From positions 1 through 12,225 of the forward strand of contig JAHIQV010000092.1 of the NCBI GenBank assembly GCA_018903185.1: 12,225 bases of DNA, written 5' to 3'. Below are positions 7,867-12,225 of this stretch, piece after piece. The notes beneath the pieces were generated by a model. That model had not been told where the DNA came from. It did no database searches and saw only the letters and a program-made list of their open reading frames with translations. The DNA is from Gammaproteobacteria bacterium. GTDB lineage: Bacteria; Pseudomonadota; Gammaproteobacteria; Burkholderiales; Burkholderiaceae_C. Positions within the stretch are counted from its first letter, which is position 1. Every line of letters starts with the position of its first letter. Both the position numbers and the translations under genes were made by a program.

Positions 7867-7937
7867 GAACGAACTGTAATGGCCTGGCAGGCATCTTCGG
7901 CTCCGACCACAGCACCCGCTTGCAGTGACCCGCCCCC

Positions 7938-7943
7938 TATGAT
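7938..7943 (+). promoter_or_regulatory. Possible -10 element before the selD fusion gene
   Basis: TATGAT matches the sigma-70 -10 consensus at 5 of 6 positions and lies 28 bases before the chosen ATG. A TTGCAG hexamer is nearby (7920-7925), but the spacer is only 12 bases, too short for a normal promoter. If this -10 is used, the in-frame ATG at 7939 would not be in the transcript, which agrees with choosing ATG 7972. Confidence 0.2.
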
Positions 7944-7971
7944 CAACGGGAACAGCCCTACACAGGTTCCC

Positions 7972-10257
7972 ATGCAAGCCTCTGAACAACCCATCCTGCG
8001 CGACCTGGTGCTCGTCGGCGGCGGCCACAGCCACGTGGTCGTCTTGCGCATGCTCGCCATGCAGCCCGAGCCGGGCCTGCGCATCACGCTCATCTGCACC
8101 GACATCGACACGCCCTACTCCGGCATGTTGCCCGGCTACATCTCGGGCCACTACAGCTTTGACGACGTGCACATCGACCTGGGCCGCCTGGCGGCGTTCG
8201 CCGGGGCGCGCTTCATCCACGGCGAAGTGACCGGCCTGGACCGGGCCAACCAGCGCGTGCTGCTGCGCGACCGGCCTTCGGTGCCCTACGACCTGCTGTC
8301 CATCAACACCGGCTCCACGCCCAATGTGCGCCAGGTGGACGGCGCGCGGGCGCACACCGTGCCGGTCAAGCCCATCGCCCATTTCAACCAGCGCTGGTTG
8401 CAGCTGCTGGACCGCGTGCGCGGGCTGCACAGCCGCTTCACGATCGCCGTGGTGGGCGGTGGCGCAGGCGGTGTGGAGCTGGTGCTGTCGGTGCAGTTCC
8501 GGCTGCGCAACGAGCTGCAGAAGCTCGGCCGCAACCCCGACCTGCTGCGCTTCGTGCTGCTCACGGCGGGCGACACCATCCTGCCGACACACAACCCCGG
8601 GGTGCGCGCGCGCTTTGCCCGTGTGCTCAAAGAGCGCCACGTGGCGGTGCACACCCGCGCCGAGGTGACGCAGGTTTCGCCCGGCTGCCTGCACACGCAG
8701 GACGGCCGCACCTTCGACGCCGACGAAACCCTGTGGGTCACACAAGCCGGTGGCCCGGTCTGGCTGCAAAGCACCGGCCTGGCGCTCGATGAACACGGGT
8801 TCATCCAGGTCAATCAACAACTGCAGACGCTGGGCGACCCGAAGATCTTTGCCGCGGGTGACGTGGCCTCGTTCACGGCCCGCCCGCTGGAGAAGGCCGG
8901 TGTGTTCGCGGTGCGCATGGGCCCGCCGCTGGCGAAAAACCTGCGCCTGAGCCTGCGCGGCCAGCCCCTGGTGGCCTACAACCCGCAGCAACGCTGGCTG
9001 GCGCTGATCTCCACCGGCGACCGCTACGCCGTGGCCTCACGCGGCGCCATCGGCTTTGCCGGAAACTGGGTCTGGACCTGGAAGGACTGGATCGACCGCC
9101 GCTTCATGCGCAAGTTCACCGAGCTGCCGGCCATGGCCGATGCCAGCCCGGCAGCGGCAACGCCCACCAGCAGCCTGGTGCTGAGTGCCGAAGAATCGCG
9201 CCAGGCGATCTCGGCCATCGCCATGCGCTGCGGCGGCTGCGGTGCCAAGGTGGGCGCCAGCATCCTGACCCGCGCACTGGGCAGCCTGCAACCGGTCGAG
9301 CGCGACGACGTGCTGATCGGCCTGCACGCGCCCGACGACGCCGCCGTGGTGCGCGTGCCGCCGGGCAAGGCCATGGTGCACACCGTGGACTTTTTCCGCA
9401 GCTTCATCGACGACCCTTACCTGTTCGGCCAGGTCGCGGCCAACCACGCGCTGGGCGACATCTTCGCCATGGGCGCCGAGCCGCAGTCCGCCACGGCCAT
9501 CGCCACCGTGCCACCGGGCCTGGAAGCCAAGGTGGAAGACCTGCTGCTGCAGATGATGACCGGCGCGGTCGAGGTGCTCAACGCCGCGGGGTGCGCCCTG
9601 GTCGGCGGACACACCGGCGAGGGCCGCGAGCTGGCGCTGGGCTTTGCCATCAACGGCCTGATCGACGAGCAGATGGACGGTGTCATGCGCAAGGGCGGCA
9701 TGTTGCCCGGCGACGTGCTGCTGCTCACCAAACCCATCGGCACCGGCACCCTGTTCGCGGCCCACGCGCGGCACGCGGCCAAAGGCCGCTGGATCGACGC
9801 GGCGCTGCAATCGATGGTGGTGTCCAACCAGGCCGGCGCCCAGATCCTGCGCGCGCACGGCGCCACCGCCTGCACCGACCTGACCGGCTTCGGCCTGCTC
9901 GGGCACCTGGTGGAGATGACGCGCCCCTCGGGCGTGGACGCCGAGCTGCAACTGAGCGCCCTGCCCCTGCTCGACGGCGCGGTGGAATGCGTCGAGGCGG
10001 GCATCGTCAGCTCGCTGCAGCCGGCCAATGTGCGCCTGCGCCGCGCGCTGCGCAACGCCGAAGACTTCGTGAAAGACCCGCGCTACCCGCTGCTGTTCGA
10101 CCCGCAGACCGCCGGTGGTCTGCTGGCGAGCGTGCCGGCCGATCAGGCCAGCGCCTGCATCCGCGCCCTGAAGGCAGCGGGCTACCCGCAGACCGCTGCC
10201 ATCGGCCGCATCCGCGGCGCGTCCGACGCACTGGAGCCGGTGGTGCTGACGGCCTGA
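7972..10257 (+). CDS. selD: Bifunctional FAD/NAD(P) oxidoreductase-selenide,water dikinase fusion
   Basis: The 761-residue protein joins two enzymes. Residues about 10-375 form a pyridine-nucleotide-disulfide-type flavoprotein with dinucleotide-binding loops GGGHSH (16-21) and GGGAGG (162-167), the family-like TPYSGMLPGY (47-56) and a C-terminal FAD motif AAGDV (294-298). This matches the domain known from SelD fusions (TIGR03169). Residues about 410-761 are SelD, which makes selenophosphate from selenide and ATP. CGGCGAK (420-426) holds the catalytic-position Cys423 (TGC, not a Sec TGA) and Lys426. DDAAV (455-459), Asp473 in VDFF, DIFAMGAEP, GGHTGEG, TKPIGTGTL, TDLTGFGLLGH and DPQTAGGLL all follow SelD order. 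The partner domain may supply selenide by reduction, which is not proven. ATG 7972 fits homologues better than in-frame ATG 7939. The gene leads a probable operon with two transferase genes. Confidence 0.96.
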   Translation: MQASEQPILRDLVLVGGGHSHVVVLRMLAMQPEPGLRITLICTDIDTPYSGMLPGYISGHYSFDDVHIDLGRLAAFAGARFIHGEVTGLDRANQRVLLRDRPSVPYDLLSINTGSTPNVRQVDGARAHTVPVKPIAHFNQRWLQLLDRVRGLHSRFTIAVVGGGAGGVELVLSVQFRLRNELQKLGRNPDLLRFVLLTAGDTILPTHNPGVRARFARVLKERHVAVHTRAEVTQVSPGCLHTQDGRTFDADETLWVTQAGGPVWLQSTGLALDEHGFIQVNQQLQTLGDPKIFAAGDVASFTARPLEKAGVFAVRMGPPLAKNLRLSLRGQPLVAYNPQQRWLALISTGDRYAVASRGAIGFAGNWVWTWKDWIDRRFMRKFTELPAMADASPAAATPTSSLVLSAEESRQAISAIAMRCGGCGAKVGASILTRALGSLQPVERDDVLIGLHAPDDAAVVRVPPGKAMVHTVDFFRSFIDDPYLFGQVAANHALGDIFAMGAEPQSATAIATVPPGLEAKVEDLLLQMMTGAVEVLNAAGCALVGGHTGEGRELALGFAINGLIDEQMDGVMRKGGMLPGDVLLLTKPIGTGTLFAAHARHAAKGRWIDAALQSMVVSNQAGAQILRAHGATACTDLTGFGLLGHLVEMTRPSGVDAELQLSALPLLDGAVECVEAGIVSSLQPANVRLRRALRNAEDFVKDPRYPLLFDPQTAGGLLASVPADQASACIRALKAAGYPQTAAIGRIRGASDALEPVVLTA

Positions 10258-10308
10258 TGATGTGAGACGGGCCGGCTTCAAGTCCACGCGAATCCGCCGC
10301 CGTTGACC

Positions 10309-10983
10309 ATGCGTTTTTCGATCATCGTGCCCATGCTCAACGAGGCGCCTGGCCTGCCGGGTTTGCTGGCGCGGCTGGTTGAACTGGCGCGCCAGGGCTG
10401 TGAAATCCTGATCGTCGATGGGGGCAGCGACGACGGTTCTGTTTCGCTGGCGGAGCGTGCCGGTTTTCGGGTGCTGGCGTCACCGAAAGGCCGTGCGCGG
10501 CAGATGAACCTGGGCGCGGGCCAGGCGACCGGCGACGTGCTGCTGTTCCTGCACGCCGACACCTTGTTGCCCGAAGGCGCCATCGACACCGTTCGCCAGA
10601 CCCTGCAGAAGACCGTCGCCGTGTGGGGCCGCTTTGATGTGCTCATCGACGGGACACACCCCATGCTGCGCGTGATCGCCACCCTGATGAACCATCGCTC
10701 GCGCTGGACGGGCATCGCCACCGGCGATCAGGCCATCTTCGTCACGCGCAAGGCCTTCGAAGCCGTGAGGGGCTACCCCGATCAACCCTTGATGGAAGAC
10801 ATCGAACTCAGCAACCGCCTGCGGGCGCTGGCGCGCCCCGCCTGCATTCCCACCCCGGTGCGGACCTCGGGGCGGCGCTGGGAAAGCCGCGGCGTCTGGC
10901 GCACCGTGCTGCTGATGTGGCGCCTGCGCTGGGCCTACTGGCGCGGCACACCGGCCGAACAGCTGGCGCAGCGGTACCGCTAA
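10309..10983 (+). CDS. GT2-type glycosyltransferase, TIGR04283 family (selenium/arsenosugar-associated)
   Basis: The 224-residue product is a compact family-2-type glycosyltransferase. It opens with MRFSIIVPMLNE, the typical first strand. It has the nucleotide-sugar-binding DGGSDDGS at 37-44, GRARQMN at 61-67, an HAD triad (LLFLHADT, 78-85) in the DxD position, GDQAIF at 139-144 and an acidic ED pair at 163-164 (PLMEDIEL). This pattern is that of the TIGR04283 family, first named rSAM/selenodomain-associated transferase 2 and now often called an arsenosugar-biosynthesis glycosyltransferase. No transmembrane helix is evident, so it is likely cytosolic. ATG 10309 is used rather than the TTG two codons upstream. 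It starts 51 bases after selD and ends 7 bases before the next gene, so co-transcription is likely. The sugar donor and acceptor are unknown. Confidence 0.93.
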   Translation: MRFSIIVPMLNEAPGLPGLLARLVELARQGCEILIVDGGSDDGSVSLAERAGFRVLASPKGRARQMNLGAGQATGDVLLFLHADTLLPEGAIDTVRQTLQKTVAVWGRFDVLIDGTHPMLRVIATLMNHRSRWTGIATGDQAIFVTRKAFEAVRGYPDQPLMEDIELSNRLRALARPACIPTPVRTSGRRWESRGVWRTVLLMWRLRWAYWRGTPAEQLAQRYR

Positions 10984-10990
10984 GACCGCC

Positions 10991-11611
10991 ATGGCCCAGC
11001 CACCCCGCATCGTCATCTTCGCCAAGGCCCCCGTGGCGGGCCTGGCCAAGACCCGCCTGATCCCGGCGCTGGGTGCACAGGGCGCCGCCCGGCTGGCGGC
11101 CGCGCTGCTGAAGCATGCGGTGGCGCAAGCGCTGGCCAGCGGTGTGGGCCCGGTGGAACTGTGCGTGACGCCCGCGCCCGCCGACCCGCTCTGGTCGGGG
11201 CTGGCGCCGCAGGCCTCGCTGACCTGGAGTGACCAGGGCAACGGCGATCTGGGCGAGCGCATGGCCCGCGCCGCCCGGCGCACGCTGGATGCGGGAGAGC
11301 CGGTTCTGCTGATGGGAACCGACTGCCCCGACCTCACGGCCGCGCGCATCCGCGAGGCCGCGGCCAGCCTGATCGCTGCAGACGCCGCCCTGGTGCCGGC
11401 CTTCGACGGCGGCTATGTGCTGCTCGGGCTGAACCGCTTCGACGCCAGCCTGTTTGCCGGCATCGCGTGGAGCACCGCCAGCGTGGCGCAAGTCACCCGC
11501 GCCCGAGTCGAGCAACTCGGCTGGTCACTGCGGATCTTGCCGACGCTGCACGACATCGATGAACCGGCCGACCTGCGTTGGCTGCCCGACGACCTGCAAC
11601 CAGCCATCTGA
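10991..11611 (+). CDS. CofC-like transferase, TIGR04282 family (selenium/arsenosugar-associated)
   Basis: The 206-residue product has the GT-A/nucleotidyltransferase-like fold of the TIGR04282 (DUF2064, CofC-like) family, first named rSAM/selenodomain-associated transferase 1. Motifs seen are FAKAPVAGLAKTRL at residues 10-23 (the phosphate-gripping loop with KTR), QGNGDLGERM at 82-91, GTDCPDL at 109-115 and the metal-site-like FDGGYVLLGL at 138-147. The length is normal. The reaction is not established; by fold it could activate a sugar or other phosphorylated compound with a nucleotide, or transfer a sugar. It follows the TIGR04283 gene by 7 bases, and the two families are habitual partners. 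Both being behind selD fits the selenium association given in the original family names. No ribosome site is strong, which suggests coupling with the gene before. Confidence 0.93.
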   Translation: MAQPPRIVIFAKAPVAGLAKTRLIPALGAQGAARLAAALLKHAVAQALASGVGPVELCVTPAPADPLWSGLAPQASLTWSDQGNGDLGERMARAARRTLDAGEPVLLMGTDCPDLTAARIREAAASLIAADAALVPAFDGGYVLLGLNRFDASLFAGIAWSTASVAQVTRARVEQLGWSLRILPTLHDIDEPADLRWLPDDLQPAI

Positions 11612-11699
11612 AACGCGGCCCACGGTTGAGTCGCGCGCTGAGCGGCAGCTGAAAGTTCAACCACATGGCCGGATGAAGTGCTTTACCCAGAACGCCGCG

Positions 11700-11765
11700 G
11701 AACCGGCTCTGCCGGGCCGCCAGCGTTGCCCCCTGGAGGGGGTCGCGCGCAGCGCGGCGGGGGTG
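11700..11765. repeat. G/C-rich intergenic repeat-like element with hairpins between convergent genes
   Basis: The 159-base gap between the convergent TIGR04282 and ABC ATPase genes holds two close hairpins: CCGGC-TCT-GCCGG at 11703-11715 and CCCCC-TGGA-GGGGG at 11729-11742. A GC-rich tail with a GCGCGC/GCGCGG stretch follows, up to about 11765. The composite (CGGCTCTGCCGGGCCGC, then GTTGCCCCCTGGAGGGGG, then an AGCGCGGCGGGGGTG end) resembles short dispersed intergenic elements I associate with Comamonadaceae genomes. It may act as a bidirectional terminator. The remainder of the gap (11612-11699) shows nothing recognisable. Confidence 0.45.
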
Positions 11766-11770
11766 TCACC

Positions 11771-12225
11771 CTATGCCTGCCAGTGGTGGATGTCCAGCAC
11801 CCGCCCGCCGGGTGGCACGTCGTCCGGGTCGTGCGTGACCAGCAAGGTGGGGATGCGCTGGCGTGCGATCTGCTCGAACACGAAGCTTCGGAACTGCGCG
11901 CGCAGTTCGGCGTCGAGCCGGGAAAACGGCTCGTCCAGCAGCAGCGCGTCGGGTTCGGCCAGCAGGGCGCGCATGAGGCTCACGCGGGCGCGCTGGCCGC
12001 CCGAGAGCGTGGCGGGATCGCGGTCGTGGAAGCCGTCCAGCCCGATCTCGCGCAGCGTCTGTTCCACCCGCGCGCGGCGCGCGGCGGCGCCCTTGAGCGC
12101 AGCGGGCAAGGCGAAGGCCAGGTTCTGGCCCACGCTCAGGTGCGGAAACAGCAGGTCGTCCTGAAACAGGATGCCGACACCCCGCGCTTCCCCCGGCAGC
12201 TGGGCGCGCCGCTGCCCGTCCAGCC
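11771..12225 (-). CDS. ynjD: YnjD-like ABC transporter ATP-binding protein (5' truncated)
   Basis: The last 150 residues of an ABC ATPase are visible; the frame runs off the right edge, so Walker A and the N-terminus are outside. Present are the Q-loop (GILFQDDLLFPHLSVGQN), the ABC signature LSGGQRARVSLMRALL, Walker B ALLLDEPFSRLD and the H-loop His in LLVTHD. The order and wording (ALPAALKG, DPATLSGGQRARV, a short C-terminus after VLDIHHW) closely follow my memory of E. coli YnjD, the ATPase of the ynjBCD importer-like system whose substrate is unresolved. Thiamine- or iron-type importers of the same group are the alternative. Permease (YnjC-like) and binding-protein (YnjB-like) genes are expected beyond the right edge, upstream on this strand. 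The stop is TAG at 11773-11771. It is convergent with the selenium-linked operon, so it is not part of that transcript. Confidence 0.88.
   Translation of the reverse strand, partial: LDGQRRAQLPGEARGVGILFQDDLLFPHLSVGQNLAFALPAALKGAAARRARVEQTLREIGLDGFHDRDPATLSGGQRARVSLMRALLAEPDALLLDEPFSRLDAELRAQFRSFVFEQIARQRIPTLLVTHDPDDVPPGGRVLDIHHWQA

Noticed and set aside
5911..7971. A plus-strand open frame running more than 2 kb upstream of selD in the same frame, which would make a 1448-residue protein.
   Set aside because: It lies antisense to the well-supported MFS gene and the translation is His/Gln/Arg-rich without domains. Stop codons are simply rare in this frame of GC-rich DNA.
7939..7971. ATG 7939 as an alternative in-frame start for selD.
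   Set aside because: It would add 11 residues not expected in the family and overlaps a likely -10 hexamer. It cannot be excluded without transcript data.
7867..8991. A minus-strand extension of the MFS frame upstream of 7866, antisense to selD.
   Set aside because: The MFS protein starts normally at ATG 7866, shortly before the first helix. The upstream translation is compositionally biased and opposes real coding sequence.
9238..9240. Possible selenocysteine at the SelD catalytic position.
   Set aside because: The codon is TGC, so this enzyme has Cys and is not itself a selenoprotein at this site.

Overview
The window looks like chromosomal DNA of a GC-rich betaproteobacterium, most likely Burkholderiales/Comamonadaceae (Hydrogenophaga-, Acidovorax- or Variovorax-like). 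This placement is an inference. It rests on strong G/C preference at third codon positions, on the gene families present (MCE protein plus auxiliary lipoprotein pair, DUF2889 protein, SelD fused to a flavin oxidoreductase), and on a G/C-rich intergenic repeat near 11.7 kb of a style seen in that family. Twelve protein genes are called, two of them cut by the window edges. There is no rRNA, tRNA, CRISPR array, insertion sequence or phage gene, and no gene-free stretch longer than about 180 bases.

Left part (1-4374): the 3' end of an MCE/MlaD-type lipid-transport gene overlaps by 4 bases a PqiC-like ABC-transport auxiliary lipoprotein gene; the permease and ATPase genes should lie to the left. 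Convergent to these is an EVE-domain gene. Divergent from the EVE gene is a lipoprotein alpha/beta hydrolase, followed by a Bcr/CflA-family drug-efflux MFS transporter.

Middle part (4381-7866): a cupin with a histidine-rich N-terminus and an uncharacterised protein with three CxxC pairs lie on the minus strand. A DUF2889 protein lies on the plus strand. A second MFS transporter (MFS_3/EntS type) on the minus strand carries a soluble C-terminal domain that resembles a monooxygenase-fold domain. Its stop codon is a TGA followed in frame by 35 further sense codons.

Right part (7972-11611): the most interesting block is a plus-strand run of three genes. First is a two-domain protein in which a pyridine-nucleotide/FAD oxidoreductase is fused to selenide,water dikinase (SelD). 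Next are a small GT2-type glycosyltransferase of the TIGR04283 type and a CofC-like nucleotidyl/glycosyl transferase of the TIGR04282 type. The latter two families were originally named 'rSAM/selenodomain-associated transferases' and are now often labelled arsenosugar-biosynthesis transferases. No selA, selB, mnmH, senA or senB is in the window. The block therefore suggests that selenophosphate made by the fusion enzyme may feed a sugar-linked product, which is an inference. The window closes with a convergent, truncated ABC ATPase that closely resembles E. coli YnjD.
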